Program-made: the position numbers and the translations under genes
Shown here: piece after piece, positions 12,041-24,617 of the stretch
Numbering within the stretch: position 1 is the first letter of the stretch
Layout of the letters: every line of letters begins with the position of its first letter
From: Pterois miles
Lineage: Eukaryota; Chordata; Actinopteri; Perciformes; Scorpaenidae
DNA length: 64,000 bases
NCBI GenBank assembly: GCA_947000775.1
Contig: CAMQGK010000514.1
Span: 2,578,001 to 2,642,000 of the forward strand
Direction of reading: 5' to 3'
The notes under the pieces: generated by a model
What the model saw: the letters and a program-made list of their open reading frames with translations, nothing else
The model's database searches: none
What the model was told of the DNA's origin: nothing

Positions 12041-15000
12041 TCATCCTTCCCACGGAGGGCTGCGGCGTCCGTCCACGTCCGTCTCCACGTGGTACAGCAT
12101 GTCAGCCAGCGTGTGTTCGATCACAGCTCCCCAGCCCATGTCACTCATCTGAGAAGAAAACAGCCAGGCAAGATCAATCAAACACCGACAGCACATTTTC
12201 TAGTTGGGTGAGTTGGACCGCCGACAGCATGTGTGTTCATCTGCAGTAGAGAGGAGGAGGAGCTTGTCTCCAAGTTGCTGCTTTGTTCATGTTGTGGAAG
12301 TCTCAGAAATGTCAGAAAACCAAACCCGTCGTGTCACCTATTCACATACAGTACCATCACACTGACTGGATCTAGCAGCCACACGTCACTACTGCAGTAT
12401 GAGGCCAAAATAACCAGTTTGTGTTGTGATTTAATATCAATAAATACATCAAAATGATGCTGAATTAACTACATAATGGTGCCAACTAGTGAAACGTCTG
12501 AATTGATGCTTTGTCAGGTCTGTCTGCAAGACGACAAGCAGACAACTTTTAAAATGCTTGTTTTCTGAATTGAGTCTGGTTGGATCAGTGCCAGGCTACG
12601 CAGCTGCTCCATCAACACTCAACATAAAGTCATCGAGGCATAAATAGTTTCAAAATATCGTAGCTCTGGATGACCACAGACACATACAAGATTTATTTCC
12701 TCCATTTCTTATTCAACAACATCAGGACGTCACTGACGGGAGGACGATCTCAGCGCTGAGAGGCTTTCATCACAGCGACACATTTCTCGCTCAAGTTGAA
12801 ATATTCTCCTCGCACTGACAGTATGTAATCACATCACACAAAAAGTGGTGTGAATGCGCCCTAAGTGTGTGAAGCGCTCACCGGCTGGTACTTAACGTCC
12901 TTCGGCGGGTGCTTGAAATGTGGCCCAAAGTTGACCGACACCTGAAAAGAGAGAGAGGGTAAAGTCTAACACACGGAGAAAATAAATAAGAAAGCAGAAA
13001 AATCCCAACACAACGGCGTACTGACCGTGCAGCTCTTGTACAGTGAGATGGCGGGAAAGTACATCCCTTCAAAGAGGTTTTCAAAGGCTACACCTTGGCT
13101 CACACCGTTTTTATAGAAAATCATCTGAAAGAGAGAATCCACGAGTTAAGAGCAGCAAACAGCAACAGCACCTCTGTCAGTGGTCGTTATATTCGTCAAT
13201 AATGAATCAAACTAAAAAAAAAAAAATTAGGGGAAAATTTTTTGGGGTAAATCAATAAAATAAAATCATCCGTGTCACAACACATCCATCTGCTCAAATA
13301 AAAAGTAAATACACAAGCAACTACAGAAGATATACTCTATATTAATGATAAATAAAGTTAAAATTATGGACAACGATACAGACGAAATACCTATAACACA
13401 CCTTAAAAAAAAAAGATAAAATAAATAAACAAGATAATGAAAAAATTAAACAAAATAAAATAAAAATAAACCAAACAAAACAAAATAATTGATAAAATCA
13501 AACAAAATAAAACAAAATAATTGATAAAATCAAACAAAATAAAACTAAACAAATGAAAATAAAATAAAGAAAAACTAAATAAAATAGAATAAAAATAATA
13601 GCTGCTTGAAGATTAGTGGATTTCTCAAATAAATGCCAAGAGAGGGTGCCACACTTTTTAAAACTGACTCTCGGTTCCCCAAATAGGACGATGAATTTTT
13701 CTACACCCATACAGGACATCATGTAGCGCCAGTTTTTTTTATTTTTAAAGCGGTTTCCTCACCCTGCTGGAGCTCATGGACTTCAGGCTTTTCTCTGCTT
13801 TGTCGACGTAGTCCTTTTCCTCAAAGTACAGGTAGCTCTTGAACTTAATCAGCGCCTGAAAACAGAGGCGATTGAACACTTAGTTTTCATTAGACCAAAT
13901 CAATACCACCGCCAGGGAAACTCCACAATTCTCGATACCAATACTCATCTTTGAATTAAAAAAAAAAACTGAAAACTGAATACAGTCCAGCACGGAGCTA
14001 ACATTACCTTTCATAACATAATCAAAGACAAATAGTAGCAGTAATATTAGATAGTGAGTTAGCCCAACAGGGACGACAGGACAGCCTGATGGTACCTACG
14101 TTACTGTAGAAAAAACAAGTACCATCAAGGTTTTGCGCCACATTGGGACCCAAATATCGGTTCTCGGGACAAGCCTATATTTTTTTGCGCATGTCGAAGT
14201 ATTGCATCTGAAAAGCTGTCTGAAAACAGCAAAATTTGATAAGATTTTCTCAGTTGCACAAGCAACAGCCAGTTGGATGGAGTTCATAGGCGCTGCTGTA
14301 CAATGAAACCACCATCAAACGACACCAGATGCAGCTGAAATTCAGACCAACCAGCTTCACCTGTGGCCAGCCTCGGGCTACATCATGCACACTTCCTAAT
14401 ACTTGGACGCATATTATGAAGTACATGGCTCCTACAGCGCCTAATTCACATTTCTTTTGTGCAACATTTCAATAGTTCACTTGACAGTTGAATAGAAACA
14501 CTGGAGGGTGTCAGCTGTTACCTTGTCCTTGTAGGTGTCAGGCAGAGCCCTGGCCGTCTCCGTGGCGTCGGGCAGCTCTATGAAGAAGCCCAGCGTGTCG
14601 CCCTGACCGTAGCTGGAGGAGTAATGCTTTCCTATCGACTGATGAAACCGAGTGCCCTTCTTGCTGCGCCACGAGTAGCTGAACTTGTCGTAACCCAGCG
14701 GCGCCTGCAGGTTACCTGCAATATCAAAAAAAAGGGGGAAATGTTTCAAGAATTATTCTGGAAAATCGTCTTTATCCTTTAAGACGAGTGAAAAGTGATT
14801 TGTCTCTCTAACTAAAATGCAATTTATTCCTAAAAGTAAAGAGGTCAGTGTTAGAATGAAGCGGCGCTGACCGAGCGGTTGAGACCAGCCGAGCCTGGCG
14901 GCCGTCTCTGGAGGCATTTCCTCAACCGTCACCTCGAAGTACCAGGAGCCCTTCCGGATCCCGTGGGAGGCTCGCACCATGGAGTAGCCCTTCTCCCCGG

Positions 15001-15894
15001 TCACCGTCAGGCGGTCGTCAGAGATCTTCAGCTGAGGCGCTGCGATGTCAACATGTACAGTACACATCATTTATAAGATAAGATAAACTTTACTGTCCCC
15101 AAGGGCAAATTTTCACCCATATTGACATGAAAATAATGATTAAATAATGCGACTGGATACAATTTATTTATTTACAAATTTGTTTTATAAATCAATTCTG
15201 ATTTTTTTCATCCAAATATGCCTGTCCCTCAGATACTAAAATTAGAGACTAAATTACCATATACTGAACAATATTACCTTATTATGCACAGATAAATGGA
15301 CTTCCATGGGCTCCACCATTTCTCACAACATGTTACAGATTAAAATCTTAACCACTACATGGAATTGTGTACCTGTTTAAACATTACATTCTATGATGGT
15401 TAAAATTCATAGAGGTTGTTTTTTTTTTTTTAGTTTGGGAGAGTCAACAGTGACCGTAGTCGCAGAAACATCCAACAATGCACAGCCCAAGACTAACAAA
15501 AAACAATGACAAAAAATACAGACTGATGCAAAGATGCAAAATACTACACACGCCTTGTGAGATAAAAACTGTATAAACATTTGAGCTGTGAGACTTTTCC
15601 TAGAAATGTGTTTTGATGTCAGTACCTCGGTCATGTAAGGCCAGCAGCACCCTCTCGTACAGACAGGCCCTGTACAGATCTCCAGGTATGGGTTTACCAG
15701 CCCAGCAGTCCAGCTCCAGCTTCTCCGGGTCCGGAGCGTGAGGATCCGGTTCTGCCAGGATATAACGGTACCCGTCTTTGTTAAAGGGGTGCTCTAGTGG
15801 GTAGCCGTGAGGAGGCAGGCGCTGGGCCGAGAACAGGGGGTCGCTGCGAGGAAGGAGGAGTCCACGTATGTTTGTATATTTAAAGGAAGATTCT

Positions 15895-15969
<75 letters not shown>

Positions 15970-18900
15970 GACAGCTGTCATACCTTCGGGTTCTCTTGGT
16001 GGCTCCTGCTGCAGTTCCCTCCTGTTGCTGCTGCTGCTTACGTTTGGCCCCTCTTCCTTTCCCGGGGCCAGGAGCCAAAGCACCTTCAAGACAACACAAG
16101 ACCAGTTACACTCCTGAACATAAAGAAATACACACACAGTCAGTAGCAAAGGCAACATATACTCCAGTGGCCAGTTTATTAGGTACACCTACGCAGCTAA
16201 AGTCAGTGCAGTTTAACACAGCTGCCCTGCACAGGCCCCTTCCCTCATGTCTCCATGAACAACAATTACACCACCTGAAATAACGACAAACATCTCAGCC
16301 ACAGTTTTAATTTACCGAGGTTCAACAATATGGAGCTCTGCCATCTCATATTTTAAAGTTGGCACCAGAATAATGTAAGAAAAGCGGTAAAGGTTTGTTT
16401 TAATCTTCCCAATGTACTCCAGACGCTCGTCTCCAGCGTGCAGCCTTCATTTGGGGAGAGTAACAATAAAAAAAACACACGGCAGAATAGTATTAATGTC
16501 ATTCAACACATTCCAGTCCTCCTCACAAAAACACACCATTTAGACTAACTAATTCAGAAGCACTTTGAAAAACTTCTTTTCATAATCTGTCCACACAAAC
16601 AATGCCAAGACTGCCACTGAGCGCACACACACACACACAAAGACTTGCACAAGAAGTAGAAGCAGGTTGTTAGGCGTTTGGTGTACACGGGGAACAGCAG
16701 GCACAAAAAGGCAGGAATTAGTTGGCGTGGCATTTTCCAAACACTATCAGCCTCCTCGACGTGACCCTCATCTCGCTCTCGTTACCAAACACCAGGGCAC
16801 CATCAGCTCAAAACGCAAAGCGACTTTAATTTTTTCTCAGAAATGTGTGACTTTAATCGCAGAGGATTTTTTTCCATGCATATTTATGATTTTATAATCT
16901 CAGAAGATATTCAAGTATTTTCTTGTAAATTTGTGAGATTTTTCTCATAACTTTACCATGTTAATCTCAGAGAATATCCAAGTTTTTTTATTCTCATACA
17001 TTTGTGACTTTAATCTCAGAGATTTTCTGATTTTTTTCTCGCAAATTTATGATTTTATAATCTCAGAGGATATTCAATAATTGACATACATTCACCACTT
17101 TAATCTCAGGATATATCTGATTTTTTCTTATTAATTTATGACTTTATAATCTCAAAGAATTATCACCTTTTTTGACACTTTAATCTCAGAGTGTATCCCA
17201 GTTTTTTCTCATAAATTTGTGAGTTTTTTCTCTCCTAAATTTACCACTTTAATCTCGGGCTATATCTGAGTTTTATTCTTATTTTATTTGTGACTTTATA
17301 ACCTCAGAGAATAATCCCTTTTTTCTCATAAATTTGACTTTTTTTAATCATAAATTTGGGACTTAAATCTTAGAGAATTCCTTGCAAATTTATGACTTAA
17401 TAACCTCAAAATATTCAAGCATTTTTCTTGTGAATTTGAATTTTTTCTTGTGAATTTACCACTTAAATCTCAGAGAATATTCATGTTATTTCTCACATAT
17501 TTGTGACTCTAAGAATATCCAGTGTTTTTCTCTTAATAGTGACTCTAATCTCAAAGAAAAAAAAAATCTCTGAATATGAACCCCCTCCCCTGGTACCATA
17601 ATTATCTTTTTTACCTAAAAGGCCCTAATACACTGTTGAAATGGAGGAGAAGGAAGAGAGAGGACGAGGCTAATTAGCATTGGATGAAAGCCAATGGCAA
17701 ATCAAAAATGGCACTTTGCTCTCACATCTGTTTAGGTTCGGAGGGTCAGAGTGTCATTTCAGTCAGGAGATTTTGAGGGATTTCAGAGCCCATTAGCAGC
17801 AAGTCAGAGACGAGGAAGGTGTGTTCACCGATCAAAGGGGCAAAGCTTTTTATGGGGGGGGGGGCACCAAACAGATGCAGAGAGCAGACAGCAGAGGGGA
17901 GGAGGGGTTACAACTGGACGTGGATGAAGTTGCCCACAAGATGCTTGTTGAGGAACCTCAAGGCCAACTTCTATCCAAAGGGTTACAAGACAAAAACAGA
18001 TCAGCTCCAGATGCCAAAATACTACATATTCACCTGAGAAAGCAGATCCACCTGGAACACAATACACAAAATCACCATGGTCATCACACTTTAAAGGTAT
18101 AATATGCAACTTCGCCGACATTAAAATGTCTAAAACCGACCTGACCTATATTATCTGTTGTACTCACGTTATCCCAGATGTTTCCAACAATTTTCAAACC
18201 TGAAGAAATCCGTAATTTTAATCAAGGTAACGGCGTGTTTCATTTGTCAGCTTCGTCATATCTCCTTTGGGCATACGTTGGCGTCATAAAACTACTTTTT
18301 TTTTCATGCAAATTTCTGACTTCATAACCTCAAGAGAATATTCACATTTTTTTCATATAAAATAAAGAATGCAAAAAATTATTTTACAATTAATAAAGAT
18401 AAATACATAAATAAATGAATAAATAAATAACAGGGAAAATTAAACAAAAGATTAAATAAATACAAGAATTAATAAAAAGATAAATAAAGAAGCAAATTAA
18501 ACAGAAATATAAATTTCTGTCACATTTTATCAATTATGTCTATATTTATTTTTAATATTACTTTTACTACATTTAATGACATTTATTTATTAAGTCATTT
18601 CTTTATTTTTTAATTTATTTTATATTTTGGCAGGTTCCCTCCATTCCATCGTACTCTGGGACATCCTGTGTCTGCCAAACAGCGTCGGAGAAAAACTGAG
18701 TTTTAACGTGAAACTACTGTTTTCACCGTTTCTACAGCAGGTCAGTTTGTTCTGGAGAGCAGGAGACCTCTGCTGATAGTAAAAACCTCCTGAACGACGT
18801 ACACTGAAGGAATGATAACAGGGAGAAGCTGACTGACATGAAGACAACAACTCCCATGATCCCACACTACCTCACCACATCCCCCAACTCTGTCATCCCC

Positions 18901-21542
18901 CAACTCTGTTTTGATTGAGAGAAAATTAAATATTGTGTCTGACATGTGCTCACTCTCAGCTTTGGGGAGTCTGAACAATGATATGACGTATCCCGAGCAC
19001 GCATCGTGGAGAGAGAGCGGGGGGGGGGGGGGGGGGGGAGAGAGAGAGAGAGAGATTTTGTTTTATGTCCTTACCGTTGAGTCCACCAGCAGTGGGAGCA
19101 GCAGTGGTTTGTTTCTGTGTGTCATACGAGGGTCCAATGTTTCCCAGGTCCTACAGAAGAGTAACAGTAACTGAAATTAGACTTTAGAAATAAACGAACA
19201 TACTTTGGTTTCTACAGCCAGTTCAGAGTGGTGAATACCTGGTCCAACAGGCCAAATTTGGGGTACTCCTCCTCTGGGTCTTTACTGCCGGGGTCAGGGT
19301 GTTCCTTCACCAGGAACACATCTCGCTCTTTACTCTGGAAAATAAGCACAACAGACGTTATTCTGATCCATTTGTAGATTTCCTCCATAAAGGGCTCAAA
19401 AGTTGGGGGCAGCTAGTGGAGATTCAACGCAAGGCGGGACAACATTCGTCCTCATTGCCTCGACTTGTTTTCATATGAAGGACTGGAAACTGCAACTTCT
19501 AATTTCTCCAAGTACAGGACTGTGCTTCCTCACTGTACACCACAACATTACCATTGTCTTCACTATGTTGTTGGGCCAAGTGAGTTTCCCCGGTCTTTGA
19601 CGCGTTGTCATGCACTCCCAGTACTTGTCAATGAATGGTATGATATCCTGCAGAGAGACATGAGAAACAGACCAATATTTCCTGAAGTGATAGTAGTAAT
19701 ATTCATCTTCATATACCCACAAATTTATTAGCATTTTAGGACTTCCAGTTCCCTCGTCTGGAAGTCAGTGGGGTTTTTTTTAATTAGTTTTAAGTTAGAG
19801 TTGAAACTGATGAGATTTTAGAGTTTTGCTCTACGACATAAAATATGTCAGTAAATATTCCACAATTCTGAAGCTTTGACATGTCTTCAGCAAAGGCGGT
19901 TGCTAATAAAAGGGAAACACTTATTTTTTTAGCTTTATGTTGGATTCATCTCAATTCATACACAATGACAACACTTCCTGGTTATGTGTAAAAAGCTGGC
20001 CTTATATTTGTGAAATTATCTTCACGTCACATTATTTGAAAAGCCTTGTCTCAAAAGGCCTTAAAGGCCCAACAAAAGTTTGTGAAAGCATATAATGCTG
20101 ACCTTGTCTTTGGAGAACATCGTCTTTGGGTGCTCGTCTTGTGTCCTTGACCGCCAGGTCAGGTTAGCCAGTGCTGTGAGACACATCTCCTTCAGGTCTA
20201 AAACACAGAAACAAACTCTGGTTTTTGAAAGACTTGAAAATGTACGTATAACAAAGCTGGAATCCTCTGTTGTTTGAAAATAGTTTGTAGCACACAGAAC
20301 ACCTACTTGCTTGTTTCCTGAGGAAGTATGTGTTGCCACTGTGATGGCACACGTTGCAGTGGAAAACATAATTAGTCATGAAGGGAAGGCAGGTCCTGTA
20401 AAGGGGGAAAAATATTAATCGTAATTAATAGTGCTGTACAGTCAGATAATAACTGATATTTAAATAGCAAATAATAACTATTCATACGCAGTGTCGATGC
20501 CAAACGTGTCTGCAGTGAACCACTTCATACACAAGGCACACTGCAGCTCCACCTCTCCCAGCTGCCTCCCAGTCTCCTCGTCTCCGGATCCAGTCAGAGC
20601 GTCAGCGGCCTCAGAGCCTTCACCGGCTGTTTCCTTATAAAAAATTCACAGCAAAGCCATGAACAGCAGGTATCACATGAAATTAAACAAACACACATAA
20701 AATAAAAACAGTCACAATAATAATAATAAGTTACCATTCCCTCTTTGCCATTTGATGATTCAGTATCCATGCTGGTAGGTAGCTCCCCAAATGCAGCATC
20801 CCTGAAAGTCAACAGAGATTATTAATTAATTATTATCATTAATTATCATCATTCAGGTAGGGAATGAGTCTTTACCCCAAGTGAAGGAGTTCAAGTACCT
20901 CGGGGTCTTGTTCACAAGTGAGGGAACAATGGAACGTGAGATTGGCCGGAGAATCGGAGCAGCGGGGGCGGTATTGCAGTCGCTGTATCGCACCGTTGTG
21001 ACGAAGAGAGAGTTGAGCCGGAAGGCAAAGCTCTCTATCTACCGGTCAATCTTCGTGCCTACTCTCACCTATGGTCATGAGGGCTGGGTCATGACCGAAA
21101 GAACTAGATCACGAGTACAAGCGGCCGAAATGGGTTTCCTCAGGAGGGTGGCTGGCATCTCCCTTAGAGATAAGGTGAGAAGCTCGGTCATCCGTGAGGG
21201 ACTCGGAGTAGAGCCGCTGCTCCTTTGCGTTGAAAGGAGCCAGTTGAGGTGGTTCGGGCATCTGGTAAGGATGCCTCCTGGGCGCCTCCCTAGGGAGGTG
21301 TTCCAGGCACGACCAGCTGGGAGGAGGCCCCGGGACGACCCAGGACTAGATGGAGAGATTATATCTCCACTCTGGTCTGGGAACGCCTCGGGATCCCCCA
21401 GTCAGAGCTGGTTAATGTGGCCCGGGAAAGGGAAGTTTGGGGTCCCCTGCTGGAGCTGTTGCGCCCGCGACCCGACCCCGGATAAGCAGTTGAAGATGAA
21501 GATGAAGATTATCATTAATTATTGATTCTATATTTACCTATA

Positions 21543-21624
<82 letters not shown>

Positions 21625-21773
21625 ATATATACATATATATATATATATACACACATATATATACATACACACACACACATCTATGTGTATATACACATAT
21701 ATACATACTCACACACATATACATATATATATATACATATACATATATACATATATATACATATACATATATA

Positions 21774-21837
<64 letters not shown>

Positions 21838-21908
21838 CATATATACATATATATATACACACATATGGTGTGTATGTATGTACATATCTACATACTGCAT
21901 TGTATATG

Positions 21909-21970
<62 letters not shown>

Positions 21971-22790
21971 CACATTCATACAGAATGCGACTCAAGTACT
22001 GTATGTCAGTACAATTTTGAAGTATCTGTGCTTTCAGAGGTATTTGTACATATTCATTTGTTAGCAGAATATAAAGTAATTAAATTGGCTCCACTTTTAA
22101 CAGCTGCAAAATGTAAGTGATAAACACATTAATGCATCAATATTCGAAATGACTATTATTGTGAAATGGGCCATTCAGTAGATTAATGAGTACTTTTACT
22201 TTAAGTACATGTTGATGCTAATACTATTTTATTATTTTTATTTTTTTCTTGTAACGGATTATTTCTACACAGACGTATTACTACTTTTCCTTTGTTACAT
22301 GTATTAAATACTTCTTCCACCACTGAGTATTTGTACCTATCAGAAATACACTGTGTTCGCTAAAACTGACATTATTTAAATGGAGTCTGGCGTGCGGGGT
22401 TTTTGTATATACAGTATATTTAAGATTAAGAAGGGCGTATCAATGCATTGACAGTATCAAATTATGCGAAGTGACGTTATAAACTTGCCGGTAGAGAGGT
22501 TAACATTAAACGGTCAGATATACTGATGTTTTCTCCTTACAAAGAGCAGCGGTATAACGATTTATGGTTTCAATCGGGGAGTCTGTGGAGCGCTAACGAT
22601 GGCTAGCCAGTTTGCTAGCGGTGTTTATGGCTAAACGAGAGCGCAAATGTGGTTTATATTTACGCATATAATCTGAGTCATGGTCTACGCATTTGTAATA
22701 ATAGATAATATCTTGCACGAAGGACACATACCCGTCTCCGGTGTCCGGTTCGGTTGTGGCAGCGCTGCCCGCCTCTCCTTCGGACGCCAT
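12041..22790 (-). CDS. ash2l: ash2l, SET1/MLL complex subunit (H3K4 methyltransferase core)
   Basis: With WDR5, RBBP5 and DPY30, ASH2L forms the core that activates SET1/MLL histone H3K4 methyltransferases in the nucleus. Coding exons, 5' to 3' on the minus strand: 22732-22790, 20735-20801, 20488-20633, 20307-20395, 20103-20197, 19552-19647, 19239-19334, 19075-19150, 15984-16083, 15626-15843, 14872-15039, 14522-14715, 13763-13855, 13026-13124, 12882-12941, 12041-12148. They total 1,764 nt, or 587 aa plus stop, with phase kept throughout. Recognised parts are the atypical zinc-finger/winged-helix region (LGEVELQC, CALCMKW, CNVCHHSG, TWPNNIVKTM), a basic linker (GRGAKRKQQQQQ), the SPRY domain (APQLKISDDRLTV to VSVNFGP) and the C-terminal DPY30-binding helix (EHTLADMLYHVE). 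The N-terminus is shorter than the long human isoform. The start MASEGEAGSAATTEPDTGD is the first ATG of exon 1. Exon 2 lies far from exon 1 because a LINE fragment and a long microsatellite fill intron 1. Confidence 0.96.
15070..15115 (-). mobile_element. Non-LTR retrotransposon 3' tail
   Basis: The minus strand reads TTGGGGACAGTAAAGTTTA followed by TATC-type repeats. The same tail type (CCCCxxxGGGGA, TTAATAAAG, TTATC repeats) occurs at 54098-54160 and twice inside the minisatellite at 41087 and 41821. These are 5'-truncated retroposon ends; the family is not resolved. Confidence 0.5.
15897..15968. repeat. TG/CA microsatellite in a tiny ash2l intron
   Basis: About 36 uninterrupted TG repeats. 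On the coding (minus) strand this is a CA repeat starting 15 nt after the 5' splice site of the exon at 15984-16083. It fills half of the 140-bp intron 15844-15983. Confidence 0.95.
16850..17570 (-). repeat. Degenerate T-rich tandem repeat, copy 2 (inverted relative to copy 1)
   Basis: Repeats TTTATGATTTTATAATCTCAGAG and CTCATAAATTTGTGA type words. It is the reverse complement of the array at 9000-9840. It is followed by a C-rich stretch and, at 17643-17714, by the inverted copy of the 72-bp block at 9099-9171. It lies in the 3-kb ash2l intron 16084-19074. Confidence 0.6.
18090..18300 (+). mobile_element. Interspersed repeat fragment in ash2l intron
   Basis: Begins AAAGGTATAATATGCAACTT and runs into TTTCCAACAATTTT-type sequence. 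It matches my recollection of a common teleost non-autonomous repeat. No second copy was found in the window, so the assignment is tentative. Confidence 0.3.
19019..19054 (+). repeat. G homopolymer plus GA repeat
   Basis: Twenty G (19019-19038) followed by AGAGAGAGAGAGAGA. It ends about 20 nt beyond the ash2l exon at 19075-19150, inside the downstream intron next to its 5' splice site. It has the same architecture as the tract in the last grk exon. Confidence 0.9.
20855..21512 (+). mobile_element. 5'-truncated non-LTR retrotransposon (RTE-like LINE), reverse transcriptase C-terminal part
   Basis: Reading from 20881, the frame shows the end of a LINE reverse transcriptase (FKYLGVLFTSEG, RSIFVPTLTYGHEGWV, RWFGHLVRMPPGRLPREVF). 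A small indel near 21330 shifts the remaining conserved C-terminus into another frame, so the copy is dead. It ends in a short GATGAA-type tandem tail, as RTE-like elements often do. It lies antisense in intron 1 of ash2l. The clade is inferred from the tail and body, not from a phylogeny. Confidence 0.8.
21546..21980. repeat. Compound GT/TA/CA microsatellite, 435 bp
   Basis: A long GT tract, then mixed TATA/CACA blocks, a pure TA block (about 21786-21822), and a CA tract (21911-21960). It is largely alternating purine-pyrimidine and self-complementary (GT at one end, CA at the other), so cruciform or Z-form DNA is possible. Open frames here are artefacts of repeat composition. Confidence 0.95.
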
Positions 22791-22833
22791 TTTTCAAATC
22801 AATGGAAACAACAAAAAAAACTGCTGGGCATCA

Positions 22834-22842
22834 ACTTCCGGG
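22834..22842. promoter_or_regulatory. ETS-type site upstream of ash2l
   Basis: ACTTCCGGG lies about 45 nt upstream of the ash2l ATG in a locally GC-rich segment (22810-22930) with no TATA box. This is a typical arrangement for a housekeeping promoter. The motif is seen; its function is inferred. Confidence 0.4.
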
Positions 22843-23499
22843 TCAGGGCGGTGTGTCAGCTCAGCAGCGACACCACAGGCTCACATCGGAACTGCACCGC
22901 CGCCGACCGCAGTGTATTGTCAAACAACTTCTCTGGTCAAGTTAACTGTAAAGTATCATTGTCATATATTATTATTACTTTTATTCAAATATCTCAGTCA
23001 GAAGCAGCGTTACTGACCAAGTATGTGAACACAATTCCCTCAGTGCACTTACACAGAAATAGACATACAGATGAAAACACAACAAAACAGGACAAAGGTA
23101 AAATTATATTAAATTAAATATTATTAAATTAATATATTAATTCCTTTATTCATTTACTCCTCTTTATAATTGTCCCTTTTATTTGAATAGGAATTTATTT
23201 ATTTATTCATTTTCTTATTTGGTCTTTGGGCACATGATGGAACGACTGTATTTCATTGTATTTTAGGAAAAAGCAGGAGTCCCATGTACTCAAAAACTAG
23301 AGATAGTAAGAAAACCATTTTGAAAGTGTCTAGATGAGATTTAAATCAGTTTGGATAGTGTTTCATCTTTTCATTGACAAAACTTGCCCTTTTTTATTAA
23401 CGAATGCACTGTAAATTCAAGTTAAAATTTATTCTGATCCTCAACACCAAACCTGCTTGAAAAAGTTACCAAGTGTAGACAAACTGCTGAATAGAGAGT

Positions 23500-23960
23500 A
23501 GATTTATGTGCCTGTCCTACAGCTGATCAGGTGTTTGGATGTGCAAATGTCTTCTTTACTTTCAAACCTCAACATTTCCATCAACTGTTCACAAAGTAAA
23601 GACGACATAAAAAGCTTTGTGATGACGTGAGACCACCCCACGTACGCTCTGAAAGTCAAACATTACTGAGGAGCTTCGTGGGGCCGTTCAGGCACCAGTA
23701 AAGAGACGTCAAGCACAAAGACAAAGTGTGCCAGCGGACGGCTCACAAAAGAGCAGGGGAATGCTGAGAGCACCCCTGGGTGCTGCAATAAATGCCTTCA
23801 AGCCATTGTTAGACAGATAATAGTTGTGTTTTCTCCTCCCCTTCCCTCTTGCAAAGGAAACACATCTGTGACGATTGAGACAGTGGGAGGAAGTTATGAA
23901 CGCCTGTAGCTTTGTGTATGGAGGCTGAGAAGATTATCTCAGATAAGACATAGAAAATAT
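23500..23960. promoter_or_regulatory. Non-repetitive block between ash2l and the homeobox gene, possible distal enhancer
   Basis: A stretch of balanced composition without microsatellites, set between repeat-rich DNA. It contains several ACAAAG/CTTTGTG words (near 23616, 23714 and 23722), which are TCF/SOX-like, and a TGACGT word near 23623. No ORF or RNA gene is evident. The regulatory role is inference only. Confidence 0.25.
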
Positions 23961-24085
23961 TATTATAATCTCTGTGGCATCAAATTGTAGTTTTAAGGAA
24001 AACGTCTCTTCTCTACTATGTGTATTTTGTTGTGTGGTCTTTATATAAAGATATTGATCCATGAGTTTGTCCGGTATAATGTGAT

Positions 24086-24145
24086 TGGGGGGGTTGGGGT
24101 GTGGGAGGGGGGGAACAGGCAAAAGGGGGGGAGGGGGGGGGTTCG
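24086..24145 (+). repeat. G-rich segment with G-quadruplex potential
   Basis: Several runs of 5 to 9 G separated by short loops occur in 60 bp, enough for G-quadruplex folding on the plus strand. Purity suggests simple-sequence origin. Confidence 0.6.
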
Positions 24146-24516
24146 GGCACCGGGTGCCTAAAAAATCCGGATCCTAAAGAGTGATCAACTTTCATTTTTT
24201 AAAAATCCTTATTTCTTATATGCTGTGGATTGTTTGTCTCATTATAAGGATGTTTTTATTATATTTTCTGTCTCTCTTGTCCCGTCTACACCAGTTTACT
24301 ATGTCTTCATCATTTCTTCAACACCTCATCCTCCCCTCCCCCCCGAGACCATCCACTTCCCCTTGTCCTGCAGAAACAAAGCTCAGGGTCAGAGAGGGTC
24401 GAGCCCACTGGTGACATCTGCTAATTGTCCTGATGGGCCGGCCTCTCCTGTCCTTTCAATACCAGCAGCTCAGTAGGAGTCTGGAGCTGGGAGCACACTT
24501 CAGGAGCCACCCCCCG

Positions 24517-24551
24517 TATGAGCTACCGCCCCAGGATTATTTACCCCCCGA

Positions 24552-24588
<37 letters not shown>

Positions 24589-24617
24589 TATATGAGCTAC
24601 CGCCCCAGGATTATTTA
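24517..24617 (+). repeat. 36-C homopolymer flanked by 27-bp direct repeats
   Basis: The word TATGAGCTACCGCCCCAGG plus eight further bases occurs at 24517-24543 and again at 24591-24617, with 36 C (24553-24588) between. It could be a tandem duplication with the C tract in the spacer, or an assembly join at the homopolymer. Confidence 0.85.

Noticed and set aside
21515..22120. Long ORFs (up to 191 codons) on both strands in the GT/TA tract
   Set aside because: They consist of Cys-Val, Tyr-Ile and His-Thr dipeptides produced by microsatellite reading; no protein signal.
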